Shown in pieces: positions 10,795 to 21,423 of a DNA stretch of 64,000 bases. The notes under the pieces were generated by a model. That model saw only the letters and a program-made list of their open reading frames with translations, had not been told where the DNA came from and did not search any database. The number at the start of each line of letters is the position of its first letter. Position 1 is the stretch's first letter. The DNA comes from Glycocaulis abyssi (lineage in GTDB: Bacteria > Pseudomonadota > Alphaproteobacteria > Caulobacterales > Maricaulaceae). The translations under genes were made by a program, and so were the position numbers. The stretch is from positions 682,001-746,000 of the forward strand of contig NZ_CP163421.1 in the NCBI RefSeq assembly GCF_041429775.1, written 5' to 3'.

Positions 10795-12768
10795 ATGGCT
10801 TTTATCGTCGTTTTCGGACCCCTTCTGGCAGCCATCATTGCCGGCCTGTTCCATAAACAGATCGGCACGCGCGCCAGCCAGCTCATCACCACCGGGGCCA
10901 CGATTGCCGCCGCCTTGGCATCGGCATGGCTGTTTGTGGACGTGGCAATTCTCGGCAATGCGCGCACCTACGAGCTCGCGCAGTGGATGGCCGTCGGCAA
11001 TTTCGACATTAGCTGGGACATCCGGCTGGACTCGCTCTCGGCGGTAATGTTGGTCGTCGTGACCAGCGTGTCCGCGCTCGTGCACGTGTATTCGTGGGGC
11101 TATATGGCCGACGACCCGCACCGCGCGCGCTTCTTTGCCTATCTGTCGCTCTTCACCTTCGCCATGCTGTCGCTGGTGACGGCTGACAACTTCCTGCAGA
11201 TGTTCTTCGGCTGGGAGGGCGTCGGCCTCGCCTCATATCTGCTGATCGGCTTCTGGTACAAGAAGAAGTCGGCCAATGACGCGGCGATCAAGGCGTTCGT
11301 CACCAACCGCGTGGGCGATTTCGGTCTGGCGCTGGGCGTGATGGCGGTGTTTGCCGTGTTTGGCACGCTCGATTTCGATGCCGTGTTTGGTCAGGTCGAT
11401 GACGGCACCGTCCAGACGCTCACCCTGTTCGGCCTCGAATTCATGGCGCTGGAGCTGATTGCCTTCCTGCTCTTCATCGGGGCGATGGGCAAATCGGCGC
11501 AATTCTTCCTGCATGTCTGGCTTCCCGACGCGATGGAAGGCCCGACGCCGGTCTCCGCCCTCATCCACGCCGCGACCATGGTGACGGCGGGCGTGTTCCT
11601 GGTCTGCCGCTGCTACCCGATCTACGAGCTGGCACCGAACACCTCGGCCATCATCACCTTTATCGGTGCGACGACGGCGCTGTTTGCCGCAACGGTTGGC
11701 CTTGCACAGAACGATATCAAGCGCGTGATCGCGTACTCCACCTGCTCGCAGCTGGGCTACATGTTCTTCGCGGCGGGCCTTGGCCTCTACTCGGCGGCCA
11801 TGTTCCACCTGTTTACGCACGCCTTCTTCAAGGCGCTGCTCTTCCTGGGTGCCGGTTCGGTCATTCACGGCCTCCATCACGAGCAGGACATGCGCAATAT
11901 GGGCGGCATCTACAAGCTGCTGCCCGTGACCTGGATCATGATGATTATCGGCACGCTAGCCCTGACGGGCGTGGGCATTCCGCTGCTTAATCTCGGCTTT
12001 GCCGGCTTCTACTCGAAAGACATGATTATCGAGGAAGCCTTCATGGCGGGCGCGGACGGCGTGGCCTTTGGTTATTTCGCCTTCATGGTGGCCATCATCG
12101 CGGCGGGCCTGACCTCCTTCTACTCCTGGCGCCTCATCTTCATGACCTTCCACGGCAAGTTCCGCGGCGACAAGCACACGCTTGACCACGCCCATGAAAG
12201 CCCGTGGATCATGATCGTTCCGCTTCTGCTGCTGGCCGTTGGCGCGGTGTTCGCTGGCGGTCTCTTCCGCAGCGATTTCGTGGCGCGCGGCGCGCTGGAA
12301 TTCTGGGGTGGCAGCCTGCCTGCCGGGCCTTACGCCGAGGGCAATTACGGGGAGGGGGCCACCGGCCACCATCCGCCGACCTGGGTGCTGTTCAGCCCGA
12401 TTGCGGTGACGGTGGTCGGCTTCGTGCTGGCCTACTGGTTCTACGTGGTGAAGGAAGGTCTGCCCGCGAAGATCGCTGCGCGTGGCGGTCCGCTTCACAG
12501 CTTCCTCGCCAATAAATGGTATTTCGACGAGATCTACGACTTCATCTTCGTGCGCGGCGCGCGCGGACTTGGCGACCTGTTCTGGAAGGTGGGCGACCGG
12601 CGCATCATTGACGGGCTTGGCCCGGATGGCGTTGCCGGGACCGTCATGCAGGCGGGCCGCCGCATTGTGCGCCTGCAGTCGGGCTATCTTTATCACTACG
12701 CCTTCGTGATGCTGATCGGCGTTCTGGGCCTTGCCGTCTGGCTGGTCGCGCGGGCCGGGGGACAATAG
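10795..12768 (+). CDS. nuoL: NADH-quinone oxidoreductase subunit L
   Basis: Distal antiporter-like proton-pumping subunit. Motifs include [19 protein letters not shown] (key Glu), [19 protein letters not shown] and [13 protein letters not shown] in the channel core. There is a long C-terminal extension after about residue 520 corresponding to the lateral helix that runs along the membrane arm. The length of 657 residues and about 16 helices agree with NuoL rather than the paralogous Mrp antiporters. The next gene begins two bases after the stop. Confidence 0.98.
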   Translation: MAFIVVFGPLLAAIIAGLFHKQIGTRASQLITTGATIAAALASAWLFVDVAILGNARTYELAQWMAVGNFDISWDIRLDSLSAVMLVVVTSVSALVHVYSWGYMADDPHRARFFAYLSLFTFAMLSLVTADNFLQMFFGWEGVGLASYLLIGFWYKKKSANDAAIKAFVTNRVGDFGLALGVMAVFAVFGTLDFDAVFGQVDDGTVQTLTLFGLEFMALELIAFLLFIGAMGKSAQFFLHVWLPDAMEGPTPVSALIHAATMVTAGVFLVCRCYPIYELAPNTSAIITFIGATTALFAATVGLAQNDIKRVIAYSTCSQLGYMFFAAGLGLYSAAMFHLFTHAFFKALLFLGAGSVIHGLHHEQDMRNMGGIYKLLPVTWIMMIIGTLALTGVGIPLLNLGFAGFYSKDMIIEEAFMAGADGVAFGYFAFMVAIIAAGLTSFYSWRLIFMTFHGKFRGDKHTLDHAHESPWIMIVPLLLLAVGAVFAGGLFRSDFVARGALEFWGGSLPAGPYAEGNYGEGATGHHPPTWVLFSPIAVTVVGFVLAYWFYVVKEGLPAKIAARGGPLHSFLANKWYFDEIYDFIFVRGARGLGDLFWKVGDRRIIDGLGPDGVAGTVMQAGRRIVRLQSGYLYHYAFVMLIGVLGLAVWLVARAGGQ

Positions 12769-12770
12769 GC

Positions 12771-14285
12771 ATGCTGGGACAACTGCCCATCCTTACTGCG
12801 CTGACCTTCCTGCCTGCGCTGGGCGCGGTGGCGATACTGGTGCTGCGTGCGCTGATGCGTTCAGAGGACCGCCCGGCGCTGGACCGCAATGCGCGCGGCG
12901 TAGCCCTGTTCGTGACGCTGTTCGTGTTCGCGCTGTCGATCCTGCTCGTGCTGGAGTTTGATACCGCCCAGCCCGGCTTCCAGTTTGTCGAGACGGCCGA
13001 CTGGCTGACCGCTCTGGGTATCAATTACCGCATGGGCGTGGACGGCCTGTCTGTCCTGTTCGTCCTGCTGACCGCCTTCCTGATGCCGATCTGCATTCTG
13101 GCAAGCTGGAAGCTGGAAAAGCGCGTGGCCGACTACATGGCCGCTTTCCTGCTGCTCGAAGCGCTGGTCATCGGCATTTTCTGCGCGCTCGACCTGGTCC
13201 TCTTCTACATCTTCTTTGAAGGTTCGCTGATCCCGATGTTCCTCATCATCGGGGTGTGGGGCGGGGCCAACCGCATCTACGCGGCGTTCAAATTCTTCCT
13301 CTACACCTTCCTCGGCTCGGTGCTGATGCTGGTGGCGATGATCTACATGTTCGTTGTGTCCGGCACGACCGACATCACGGTTCTGCTGCAGCATGAATTC
13401 CTGCGCGATGCGCAGATGTGGCTATGGCTCGCCTTCTTCGCCTCGTTCGCGGTGAAGATGCCAATGTGGCCGGTTCATACCTGGCTGCCCGATGCGCACG
13501 TGGAAGCGCCCACGGCCGGCTCGGTCATCCTGGCGGGCATCCTCCTGAAGCTCGGCGGCTACGGCTTCCTGCGCTTCTCCATTCCCATGTTCCCCGACGC
13601 CAGCGCCTTCTTTGCGCCGATGGTGATGGTGCTGTCGGTCATCGCGATCATCTACACCTCGCTGGTCGCCTTCCGGCAGACCGATATCAAGAAGCTGATC
13701 GCCTATTCGTCGGTCGCCCACATGGGCTTCGTGACAATGGGTATCTTCACGATGAACGTGCTGGGTGTGCAGGGCGCGATCTTCCAGATGATCTCGCACG
13801 GCGTCATCTCCGGCGCGCTCTTCCTGTGCGTCGGCGTGATCTATGACCGCTTCCACACCCGCGACATCGCCTTCTATGGCGGGCTTGTGCACAAAATGCC
13901 GGTCTATGCCGCCTTCTTCGCCCTGTTCACCATGGCCAATGTCGGCCTGCCGGGCACTTCGGGCTTTGTCGGCGAGATCATGACCATGATGGGCGCGTTC
14001 GAGTATGACCCGCGCGTCGCTTTTGGTGCTGCCTTCGGCGTGATCGTCTCTGCCGTCTACATGCTGACCCTCTACAAGAAGGTCGTGTTTGGCGAGATGA
14101 CGAACCCGAAACTGGAATCGGCCACCGATCTCGACTGGCGTGAATGGATCAATCTGGGTGTGCTGGCTTTCCTGGCCATCTGGCTTGGCTTCTTCACCAC
14201 GCCGATCACCGACATCACCACCGCTTCGGTCGAAGCGCTGATCTCGCAATATCAGGGGGCGCTGGCCGCCTCCGCCAACCCGTAA
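12771..14285 (+). CDS. nuoM: NADH-quinone oxidoreductase subunit M
   Basis: Second antiporter-like proton pump of complex I. About 14 hydrophobic helices are visible in 504 residues. Conserved segments are [20 protein letters not shown], with the essential Glu, and [20 protein letters not shown] followed by [12 protein letters not shown], the Lys-bearing helix. It follows nuoL by two bases and precedes nuoN. Confidence 0.98.
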   Translation: MLGQLPILTALTFLPALGAVAILVLRALMRSEDRPALDRNARGVALFVTLFVFALSILLVLEFDTAQPGFQFVETADWLTALGINYRMGVDGLSVLFVLLTAFLMPICILASWKLEKRVADYMAAFLLLEALVIGIFCALDLVLFYIFFEGSLIPMFLIIGVWGGANRIYAAFKFFLYTFLGSVLMLVAMIYMFVVSGTTDITVLLQHEFLRDAQMWLWLAFFASFAVKMPMWPVHTWLPDAHVEAPTAGSVILAGILLKLGGYGFLRFSIPMFPDASAFFAPMVMVLSVIAIIYTSLVAFRQTDIKKLIAYSSVAHMGFVTMGIFTMNVLGVQGAIFQMISHGVISGALFLCVGVIYDRFHTRDIAFYGGLVHKMPVYAAFFALFTMANVGLPGTSGFVGEIMTMMGAFEYDPRVAFGAAFGVIVSAVYMLTLYKKVVFGEMTNPKLESATDLDWREWINLGVLAFLAIWLGFFTTPITDITTASVEALISQYQGALAASANP

Positions 14286-14298
14286 GCTTCAAGGCTTG

Positions 14299-15756
14299 AT
14301 GCCCATGACCGGATCCATGCTTCTTGCCGATCTCAGCCTCATCGTTCCTGAGCTGATCCTCGCCGTTGGCGCCATGGCGCTCCTGCTGGCGGGTGTCTTC
14401 ATCAAGGGTGAGGAAACGGCCGCGCGTCTGGTCTCGCTGGCCTCGATGGGGCTTCTGGTGCTGTGCGCGGGCGTGGCGGTGTTCCTGGCCCCGCAAGGTG
14501 GCGGCACGGCCTTCTACGGCGCGTTCGTGCTCGACAGCTTCTCGCTCTACGCCAAGGCGGTCGTCTATCTCGCGGCGGCTATCGCCCTGGTTCTGGCCGG
14601 ACATTATCTGCGCACCGAGCGCCTGGCGCGTTTCGAGTTCCCGGTGCTGATCCTGCTGGCGACGCTTGGCATGTCGGTCATGGTCTCCGCCGGTGATCTC
14701 ATCGCGCTCTATCTCGGCCTCGAGCTGCAATCGCTGGCGCTCTATATCCTCGCTGCCTTCAACCGTGACAGCCTTCGCGCCTCGGAAGCCGGCCTGAAAT
14801 ACTTCGTGCTCGGCGCGCTCTCCTCCGGCCTGCTGCTCTACGGCGCGTCGCTGGTTTACGGCTTTGCTGGTTCCACCGAGTTTGGCGCGATCGCGCTGGC
14901 CGCAGAGAACCCATCTGTCGGCCTCATCTTCGGCCTGGTATTCGTGGTCTCCGGCCTCGCCTTCAAGATCTCCGCTGCGCCCTTCCACATGTGGACGCCG
15001 GACGTCTATGAGGGCGCGCCGACACCGGTTGCTGCCTTCTTCGCGACCGCGCCGAAGCTTGCCGCCATGGTGCTGCTCATCCGCGTGCTGATGGAGCCGT
15101 TTGGTGCCATGGCAGACCAGTGGCAGCAGATCACCATCATTCTGGCGATCCTTTCCATGGGCATCGGCGCGCTGGGCGCGCTGCTGCAGACCAACATCAA
15201 GCGCCTGATGGCCTATTCCTCTATCGGCAATATGGGCTATGCGCTGGTTGGCCTGTCTGCGGCCAGCGAGGCGGCGGTGTGGGCGGTGCTGCTCTACATG
15301 ACGCTCTATGTGATCGGTGTGGCTGGCGCGTTCGGCGTCATCCTCTCCATGCGGCGTGCTGAGGGCATGGTGGAGCGGATCGAGGATCTGGCGGGTCTCT
15401 CCAAGTCCCGCCCCGGCCTCGCGCTCGCCTTTACCGGCCTGCTGCTGTCCATTGGCGGCATGCCCTTCCTCGTCGGCTTCTTCGGCAAGCTGTTCGTGTT
15501 CTACGCTGCCGTGCAGGCGGGCCTTGTCTGGCTGGTGGTACTGGCCGGTATCTTCTCCACCGTCTCGATCGCCTACTATCTGATGATCCTGAAGCGCGTC
15601 TGGTTTGACGAACCCACGGGCGGCGAGTTCCTCAACCCGCCCGCCAGCGTGGCCGTCATCACGCGCGTGACCGGCATTGCGACCGTGGGCCTGCTCCTGC
15701 TGGTGCCGTTCATGCTTACCCGTGTCATCGAGGCGGGCTCGGCCATTGGCGGCTAG
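14299..15756 (+). CDS. nuoN: NADH-quinone oxidoreductase subunit N
   Basis: Third antiporter-like proton pump and last gene of the nuo set. Motifs are YLGLELQSLALYILAAFNR, with the membrane Glu, and FHMWTPDVYEGAPTPVAAFF. It has about 13-14 helices in 485 residues. The ATG at 14299 is preferred over a TTG just before it and an ATG at 14305. The biotin ligase gene follows after three bases on the same strand, so the operon continues beyond complex I. Confidence 0.98.
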   Translation: MPMTGSMLLADLSLIVPELILAVGAMALLLAGVFIKGEETAARLVSLASMGLLVLCAGVAVFLAPQGGGTAFYGAFVLDSFSLYAKAVVYLAAAIALVLAGHYLRTERLARFEFPVLILLATLGMSVMVSAGDLIALYLGLELQSLALYILAAFNRDSLRASEAGLKYFVLGALSSGLLLYGASLVYGFAGSTEFGAIALAAENPSVGLIFGLVFVVSGLAFKISAAPFHMWTPDVYEGAPTPVAAFFATAPKLAAMVLLIRVLMEPFGAMADQWQQITIILAILSMGIGALGALLQTNIKRLMAYSSIGNMGYALVGLSAASEAAVWAVLLYMTLYVIGVAGAFGVILSMRRAEGMVERIEDLAGLSKSRPGLALAFTGLLLSIGGMPFLVGFFGKLFVFYAAVQAGLVWLVVLAGIFSTVSIAYYLMILKRVWFDEPTGGEFLNPPASVAVITRVTGIATVGLLLLVPFMLTRVIEAGSAIGG

Positions 15757-15759
15757 AGC

Positions 15760-16494
15760 GTGCTACGCATCGACCACCACGCCGAGATTGACTCCACCAA
15801 TGAAGAGGCCCGCCGCCGGGCGCTATCGGGCGAGCGCGGGCCGGTCTGGATACGCGCCGACCTGCAGGGCGCCGGGCGAGGACGGCGTGGACGGGAATGG
15901 GTCAGCAAGCCGGGTAATCTCTTCATCACCGGACTTTATGTGCTCGACACCAGCGCCGGAGATGCGGCGCGCCTCTCCTTTGCGGCAGCCTTGAGCGTTG
16001 CCGATCTGATCGAGGAGCTCAGCCCCGGCCTGAACCCGCGCCTGAAATGGCCCAATGACGTACTGATCGAGGGCCGCAAGGTGTGTGGCATATTGCTGGA
16101 ATCGGGCGCAGCGCCCGGCGGCGGTCTGTGGCTCGCCGCCGGTATTGGCGTGAACCTCGCCCATCACCCGGAAGATTCCGAGCGCCCTGCAACCAGCCTT
16201 GCCGCCCATGGTGCGGCAGTTGATCCGGCGCATGCCGGAGAGCGGCTGGCCCATCATTTCGACACCTGGCTGCAGCGCTGGCAGGGGGCGGGCTTTGCGC
16301 CGATACGTGATGCCTGGCTTGCCCGCGCGCACGGGCTTGGCGAGCGGGTCGTCGCGCGGCTGGAGAATGAGACGGTGGAAGGCATATTCGCCGATCTGAT
16401 GCCCGATGGCGCACTGCGGCTGGATTTGGCAGATGGCACAAGACGGCTTATCTCCGCAGGCGATGTCTTCTTTCCGGCTAACCTACAAGGCTGA
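15760..16494 (+). CDS. birA: Biotin--[acetyl-CoA-carboxylase] ligase
   Basis: Attaches biotin to carboxylase carrier proteins through biotinyl-AMP. Seen here: [12 protein letters not shown] at the N-terminus, then [16 protein letters not shown] (the biotinyl-AMP loop equivalent to GRGRRGR), [20 protein letters not shown], and a small C-terminal SH3-like domain ([18 protein letters not shown]). There is no N-terminal helix-turn-helix, so this is the monofunctional group I enzyme, not the E. coli type repressor. The start is GTG at 15760, since no better ATG exists. It sits between nuoN and coaX, a neighbourhood known from many alphaproteobacteria. Confidence 0.95.
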   Translation: MLRIDHHAEIDSTNEEARRRALSGERGPVWIRADLQGAGRGRRGREWVSKPGNLFITGLYVLDTSAGDAARLSFAAALSVADLIEELSPGLNPRLKWPNDVLIEGRKVCGILLESGAAPGGGLWLAAGIGVNLAHHPEDSERPATSLAAHGAAVDPAHAGERLAHHFDTWLQRWQGAGFAPIRDAWLARAHGLGERVVARLENETVEGIFADLMPDGALRLDLADGTRRLISAGDVFFPANLQG

Positions 16495-16499
16495 ACGCG

Positions 16500-17282
16500 A
16501 TGCTGCTGGCGATTGATTGCGGCAATACCAATACGCTGTTTGCCGTCCATGACGGGCAGGACTGGCGTGCGCAATGGCGCACCGCCACCTACAGCCCGCG
16601 TACGGCAGACGAGTATGCGGTCTGGCTGGCCCAGCTGATGAGCCTGCAGGGGCTGAGCTTCGACGATCTCTCGGCCTGCGTCATTTCATCGGTGGTGCCG
16701 CAATCGCTGTTCAATCTGCGCAATCTGTCAAAGCGCTATCTGAAGACCGATCCGGTGGTGATCGGTGATACGGGCGTCAATCTCGGCATCAGCGTCAATC
16801 TGGACCGGCCGGGAGAGGCGGGCGCGGATCGTCTGGTCAATGCGCTGGGCTGCAAGGTGAAATATCCCGGCCATCTCATCATCGTGGATTCCGGCACGGC
16901 GACGACTTTCGATATCGTGTCCGCCGACGGTGTGTTTGAGGGCGGCATCATCGCGCCCGGCATCAACCTCTCCATGCAGGCTTTGCACAATGCGGCGGCG
17001 CAGCTGCCGCGTATCGCCATAGAGCGGCCAGAGCGTGTTATCGGGAAGAACACAGTAGGTGCCATGCAGTCTGGCGTGTTCTGGGGCTATATCGACCTCA
17101 TAGACGGGCTGATCGGGCGTATCCGCGCCGAATACGGCCAGCCCATGAGTGTTATCGCAACCGGCGGCGTGGCGTCACTCTTTGAGGGCGCCTCGCGCGC
17201 CATCGATCATTTTGACGCGGATGTGACCATCCGCGGCCTTCTAGAAGTCTGGCGCCTCAATAGCGTCCGCAAAGGAGCCTGA
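16500..17282 (+). CDS. coaX: Type III pantothenate kinase
   Basis: Catalyses the first step of coenzyme A synthesis, phosphorylation of pantothenate. The 260-residue ASKHA-fold enzyme shows [14 protein letters not shown] (phosphate loop), then [15 protein letters not shown], and [17 protein letters not shown] (second phosphate motif), the three CoaX signatures. It is not related to CoaA or CoaW types. It begins five bases after birA and its 3' end supplies the ribosome binding site of the next gene. Confidence 0.97.
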   Translation: MLLAIDCGNTNTLFAVHDGQDWRAQWRTATYSPRTADEYAVWLAQLMSLQGLSFDDLSACVISSVVPQSLFNLRNLSKRYLKTDPVVIGDTGVNLGISVNLDRPGEAGADRLVNALGCKVKYPGHLIIVDSGTATTFDIVSADGVFEGGIIAPGINLSMQALHNAAAQLPRIAIERPERVIGKNTVGAMQSGVFWGYIDLIDGLIGRIRAEYGQPMSVIATGGVASLFEGASRAIDHFDADVTIRGLLEVWRLNSVRKGA

Positions 17283-17285
17283 GGC

Positions 17286-18959
17286 GTGAGTGAGAGTGAA
17301 AACACGGTCTATTTCCTGCCGCTGGGCGGTTCAGGCGAGATCGGCATGAATCTGAACCTCTACGGCTTCGGGCCGGAAGAGGACCGCAAATGGATCATCG
17401 TTGATTGCGGGGTGACATTCGGTGATCTGACGACGCCCGGCGTTGACGTCATCATGCCCGACCCGCGCTTCATCGAAGAGCGCAAGCACCAGCTTCTCGG
17501 TATCGTGCTGACCCACGCCCACGAAGACCATATGGGCGCGGTGGCCTATCTGTGGGAGCGGCTACGCTGCCCCATCTGGGCTACGCCCTTTACCGCCTAT
17601 CTGATGCGTGACCGGCTGGCCGAGCGTGGCCTGTCGAATGAAGCCAAGGTGCGCGAGATTTCGCTGACCGGCCGGTTCGATATCGGCCCGTTCGACCTTG
17701 AACTCATCACGCTGACCCACTCCATCCCTGAGCCGAACGGTCTAGCCATCCGCACACCTGCGGGTCTGATCCTGCACACCGGCGACTGGAAGATCGATCC
17801 CGAACCCCTGATCGGCGCGCCAACCGATCCCGAAGCCATCAAGGCGCTGGGCCGTGAGGGCATTCTGGCCATGGTGTGTGACAGCACCAATGTGTTCACG
17901 CCAGGCGAAGCGGGCTCTGAAGCCGGCGTACGCGAAAGCCTGACCAAGGTCATCGCCGAGCAGAAGGGCAAGGTGGCGATTGCTGCCTTCGCCTCCAACG
18001 TCGCACGCCTTGAAACGGCTATCCTGGCGGCTGAGGCCAATGGCCGGCGCGTCTGCCTGGTTGGCCGCTCCATGCACCGCATGGCGGGTGCGGCGAAGTC
18101 TGTGGGGCTGTTGCAGTCCTGCGCGCCCTTCGTCGAAGAGGAAGAGGCTGGCTATTTCCCTAGCGACAAGATCGCCTTTGTCTGCACCGGATCACAAGGC
18201 GAGCCGCGAGCCGCGCTCTCGCGTATCGCTGACCGTTCGCACCGCAATGTGACCCTCACCGACGGCGATACGGTCATCTTTTCCTCGCGCGTGATCCCCG
18301 GCAATGAGCGCAGTATCTATGATCTGATGAACAGGCTGGCCCTGCGCGGCGTGAAGATCATCACCGAGCGCGACCGGCATATCCACGTCTCCGGCCATCC
18401 CTGCCGCGATGAGCTCAAGCAGATGTATGAATGGGCGAAGCCGAAAGTGGCGATCCCCGTGCATGGCGAGGCGCGCCATCTGATCGAACACGCGGCCTAC
18501 GCCAAGCAGCTTGGCGTGCCCTCCGCCGTCATTCCGGCGAATGGCAGCCTGATTGCCATCAATGCGGACGGCGCGCGCATTATCGATGAGGCACCGGCAG
18601 GCCGCCTGCATCTCGATGGCAATTTCATCGTGGATGCCGAGGCGAGCTCCATGCGCGAACGGCGCAAAATGGCCTATGGCGGCGCGATCAGCGTGGCGAT
18701 GGCTGTCTCCGGCAAGGGCGAGATCGTGTCCGGTCCGGACCTGCGGGCGCTGGGCGTACCCGACACGGGCGGTGATGATATGGATGAATTCCTCGACGCT
18801 CTGGCCGATGCCGCCGAGCGTGCCTTTGCCAAAATGGGTAACAAGGCGCGCCGCGACGAGGACGAGGTGGAGGAAGTGGTGAGACAGGCCGTGCGCCGCG
18901 AGGCCAACCGGCTCTGGGGCAAGAAGCCCATCGTCGAAGCCATGGTATTGATGGTCTAG
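17286..18959 (+). CDS. rnj: Ribonuclease J
   Basis: Metallo-beta-lactamase/beta-CASP ribonuclease with 5'-3' exo- and endonuclease activity, used in RNA decay and maturation in alphaproteobacteria next to RNase E. The metal ligands are in LTHAHEDHMGAVAYL (H77, H79, D81, H82). Further family motifs are TGDWKIDPEP, CDSTNVFTPG, FASNVARL and HVSGHPCRDEL. A C-terminal domain of about 100 residues is present, for 557 in all. GTG at 17286 is favoured because AAAGGAGCC ends six bases upstream, inside the end of coaX. Confidence 0.96.
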   Translation: MSESENTVYFLPLGGSGEIGMNLNLYGFGPEEDRKWIIVDCGVTFGDLTTPGVDVIMPDPRFIEERKHQLLGIVLTHAHEDHMGAVAYLWERLRCPIWATPFTAYLMRDRLAERGLSNEAKVREISLTGRFDIGPFDLELITLTHSIPEPNGLAIRTPAGLILHTGDWKIDPEPLIGAPTDPEAIKALGREGILAMVCDSTNVFTPGEAGSEAGVRESLTKVIAEQKGKVAIAAFASNVARLETAILAAEANGRRVCLVGRSMHRMAGAAKSVGLLQSCAPFVEEEEAGYFPSDKIAFVCTGSQGEPRAALSRIADRSHRNVTLTDGDTVIFSSRVIPGNERSIYDLMNRLALRGVKIITERDRHIHVSGHPCRDELKQMYEWAKPKVAIPVHGEARHLIEHAAYAKQLGVPSAVIPANGSLIAINADGARIIDEAPAGRLHLDGNFIVDAEASSMRERRKMAYGGAISVAMAVSGKGEIVSGPDLRALGVPDTGGDDMDEFLDALADAAERAFAKMGNKARRDEDEVEEVVRQAVRREANRLWGKKPIVEAMVLMV

Positions 18960-18972
18960 GGAAGGCGTGTCC

Positions 18973-19401
18973 ATGAAAATCGGACGATTGAACCATGTCG
19001 GCGTAGCCACGCCGGACGTGAAGGCGGCGGCGAAAACCTATGCCGATCTCTATGGCGCGACAGACGCGACCGAGGCGAAGGATTTTCCGCATCTGGGTGT
19101 GCGCGTCGTGTTCGTCTCCGTGCCGAACATGCAGATCGAGCTGATCGAACCGCTGGGCGCTGACAGCCCGATCCACAAATTCCTGGAGAAGAATCCGAAG
19201 GGTGGCCAGCACCATATGTGCTTTGAAGTCAGCGACATAGTGGCAGCACGTGATGCGATGCGTGAACGCGGCGCAACAGTGCTCGGCACCGGCGAGCCCT
19301 ATATCGGCGCGCACGGCGTGCCGGTGATCTTCGTCCACCCCAAGGATACGGGCGGCGTGCTGGTCGAGCTGATGCAGGCACCGGGCGAGGGAGCGCACTG
19401 A
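18973..19401 (+). CDS. mce: Methylmalonyl-CoA epimerase
   Basis: Interconverts the R and S forms of methylmalonyl-CoA in propionyl-CoA breakdown. The protein has two vicinal-oxygen-chelate modules. Metal-binding positions are visible in LNHVGVATPDVKAA (His), in QHHMCFEVSDI (His) and in GGVLVELMQ (Glu). I chose the ATG at 18973 because GGGAAGG at 18959-18965 has proper spacing to it, while the GTG at 18967 is too close. It overlaps the following DUF1467-type gene by one base, a pairing I recall as common in alphaproteobacteria. Confidence 0.92.
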   Translation: MKIGRLNHVGVATPDVKAAAKTYADLYGATDATEAKDFPHLGVRVVFVSVPNMQIELIEPLGADSPIHKFLEKNPKGGQHHMCFEVSDIVAARDAMRERGATVLGTGEPYIGAHGVPVIFVHPKDTGGVLVELMQAPGEGAH

Positions 19402-19778
19402 TGGCAGAGCGTTTCCCCATCACCGTCCAGCCCGCCTTTCGCTATCTCGCCATATTCCTCGCCGTGCTGGCGCCGGTGATCATGTTTGCCCAGCTATTCA
19501 CCCCCTCTGGCGAGGTTGGCTTCGTTGAAGGGCTGGTGGTCTATCTCATCACCTGGTGGATCGTGATTTTCACCGTGCTGCCCTTTCGCATACAGGGACA
19601 GTACGAGACCGGCGAGATCGTCGAGGGCTCCGAACCCGGTGCGCCGGTGAATCCGCGCCTGAAGGAGAAAGCCTTCCTGACCACTGTCCTGACCAGCGTG
19701 CTCTGGCTGGTTTTCTTCGCGGTGATGGAGCTGGGGATTATCGACCTCAACACGCTCTGGGGTCCGGAGTACCGGTAG
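19401..19778 (+). CDS. DUF1467 family membrane protein
   Basis: A 125-residue protein with three predicted helices, about residues 13-33 (YLAIFLAVLAPVIMFAQLF), 44-62 (LVVYLITWWIVIFTVLPF) and 92-113. The motif FTVLPFRIQGQYETGEIVEG in the loop is typical of DUF1467 proteins. The function is unknown. It is translationally linked to the epimerase gene (overlapping stop and start). In related genomes it tends to sit between the epimerase and proS, as here. Confidence 0.85.
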   Translation: MAERFPITVQPAFRYLAIFLAVLAPVIMFAQLFTPSGEVGFVEGLVVYLITWWIVIFTVLPFRIQGQYETGEIVEGSEPGAPVNPRLKEKAFLTTVLTSVLWLVFFAVMELGIIDLNTLWGPEYR

Positions 19779-20088
19779 CCTGCAGTCTGGCTTGCCTGCA
19801 TTGTCATCACCCGGCTTGTGCTGGTGATTCATGCTCGGAGCGTGCTGCTCTTTCCTTCCCCGTTTACGGGGGAGGTGCCTTCGAAGAAGGCGGAGGGGGG
19901 AAGTTTTCGTTTTACCCCCCCCTCGGTCCTTCGGACCACTCCCCCCGCAGGCGGGGGAAGAAACCCTGAAGGCGCGGGCCATGACACGTTTCAACCACCT
20001 TAGCCGCAATGCGTGCCTTGCGGGTGTTGACGGTGCGGTCTAATCGTTGATCCAGTTGTTCAACCCGCCCTGACGCGAGACCGTTTCC
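19779..20088. other. Gene-free spacer before proS with a palindromic element
   Basis: No coding gene is visible in these 310 bases. The left 70 bases show nothing distinctive. 19851-19963 is a repeat element described separately. The right part holds GTTGA-N9-TCAAC at 20046-20064, a possible operator or small hairpin 25 bases before proS. I could not place a promoter of consensus spacing. Confidence 0.6.
19851..19963. repeat. Multi-hairpin palindromic intergenic repeat
   Basis: Five nested or adjacent hairpins are visible. CCCCG-TTTA-CGGGG lies at 19858-19871 and GCCTTC-GAA-GAAGGC at about 19877-19892. GGGGGG near 19895 pairs with CCCCCC near 19915. GGTCC-TTC-GGACC lies at 19925-19937 and CCCCCGC-AG-GCGGGGG at 19942-19957. 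The two ends are roughly reverse complements of each other (TTCCTTCCCCG and GCGGGGGAAGAAA), giving a MITE-like layout. Elements of this sort, rich in TTCCCCC/GGGGGAAG, are common between genes in alphaproteobacteria. It may also end transcription of the nuo-to-DUF1467 run. Confidence 0.75.
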
Positions 20089-21423
20089 ATGCGCCTTAGC
20101 CGCTTTTTCCTGCCCGTCCTGAAGGAAACGCCTGCCGATGCGCAGATCGTCTCGCACCGGCTGATGCTGCGTGCCGGGATGATCCGGCAGGAAGCCGCCG
20201 GCGTTTATTCCTGGCTGCCGCTGGGCTTCCGGGTGCTCAAGAAAATCGAACAGATCGTGCGCGAGGAACAGGACCGGGCAGGGGCGATCGAGCTGCTCAT
20301 GCCGACCTTGCAGCCGGCCGATCTCTGGCGCGAGAGCGGGCGCTATGACGGCTATGGCAAGGAGATGCTGCGCATTGTCGACCGCCATGAGCGCGACCTG
20401 CTCTACGGGCCGACCAATGAGGAGATGATCACGGCGATTTTCCGCTCATACTGCCGGTCCTACAAGGACTTGCCGAAGATCCTTTATCACATCCAGTGGA
20501 AGTTCCGCGACGAGATCCGGCCCCGATTCGGCGTGATGCGCGGGCGCGAATTCCTGATGAAGGACAGCTATTCGTTCGATCTGGACGAGGCATCGGCCCG
20601 CCGCGCCTATAACCGCATGTTCGTGGCCTATCTCAACACGTTCGACCGGCTGGGCCTGAAAGCCGTGCCCATGCGCGCCGATACCGGCCCTATCGGCGGT
20701 GATCTCAGTCACGAATTCATCATCCTGGCCGAGACCGGGGAGAGCGAGGTGTTCTGCGATTCAGCCCTCGTCGATATGGGCGCGCCGGGTCTTGATGTGG
20801 ACTTTGAGGGCGATCTCCAGCCGCTCGTTGATGCGCGCACCTCGCTTTATGCCGCGACCGAGGAAATGCATGAGGCGGACCGCTTTGCATCGGAAGTGCC
20901 TGAGGAGCGGCGCCTTTCGGCGCGCGGCATTGAAGTGGGCCATATCTTCTATTTCGGCACCAAGTACTCGGAGCCGCTGGGCGCGAACGTCACCCATCCT
21001 GACGGCAAGGACCGGCCGGTCCATATGGGCTCCTACGGGGTAGGCGTGTCACGGCTTCTGGGCGCGATCATCGAGGCGCACCATGACGAGGCCGGGTGTA
21101 TCTGGCCGGAAAGCGTCGCGCCCTTCGGCGTGGGCATCATCAATCTCAAACCCGGTGATGCGGATACCGATGCGGCCTGCCAGAGCGCCTATGACGCGCT
21201 GGTGAAGGCTGGCAAGGACCCGCTGCTTGACGACACCAATGAGCGTCCCGGCGGCAAGTTTGCCACCATGGACCTGATCGGCGTGCCCTGGCAGCTCATT
21301 ATCGGCCCGCGCGGGCTGAAAGAGGGCAAGGTGGAGATCAAGCGGCGCGCCACCGGCGAGCGCTTTGAAGCCAGCCTTGAAAGCGCACTCTCGCAGCTCA
21401 CGACCGTGCAGGCGGGCAAATGA
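20089..21423 (+). CDS. proS: Prolyl-tRNA synthetase (short, no editing insertion)
   Basis: Charges tRNA-Pro. Class II motifs are visible: motif 1 region [20 protein letters not shown], motif 2 [19 protein letters not shown], and motif 3 [21 protein letters not shown] and KDSYSFD are also family markers. At 444 residues it lacks the roughly 180-residue insertion domain that edits Ala-tRNA-Pro in E. coli, the normal situation in alphaproteobacteria. It overlaps lolC by four bases (ATGA). Confidence 0.97.
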   Translation: MRLSRFFLPVLKETPADAQIVSHRLMLRAGMIRQEAAGVYSWLPLGFRVLKKIEQIVREEQDRAGAIELLMPTLQPADLWRESGRYDGYGKEMLRIVDRHERDLLYGPTNEEMITAIFRSYCRSYKDLPKILYHIQWKFRDEIRPRFGVMRGREFLMKDSYSFDLDEASARRAYNRMFVAYLNTFDRLGLKAVPMRADTGPIGGDLSHEFIILAETGESEVFCDSALVDMGAPGLDVDFEGDLQPLVDARTSLYAATEEMHEADRFASEVPEERRLSARGIEVGHIFYFGTKYSEPLGANVTHPDGKDRPVHMGSYGVGVSRLLGAIIEAHHDEAGCIWPESVAPFGVGIINLKPGDADTDAACQSAYDALVKAGKDPLLDDTNERPGGKFATMDLIGVPWQLIIGPRGLKEGKVEIKRRATGERFEASLESALSQLTTVQAGK

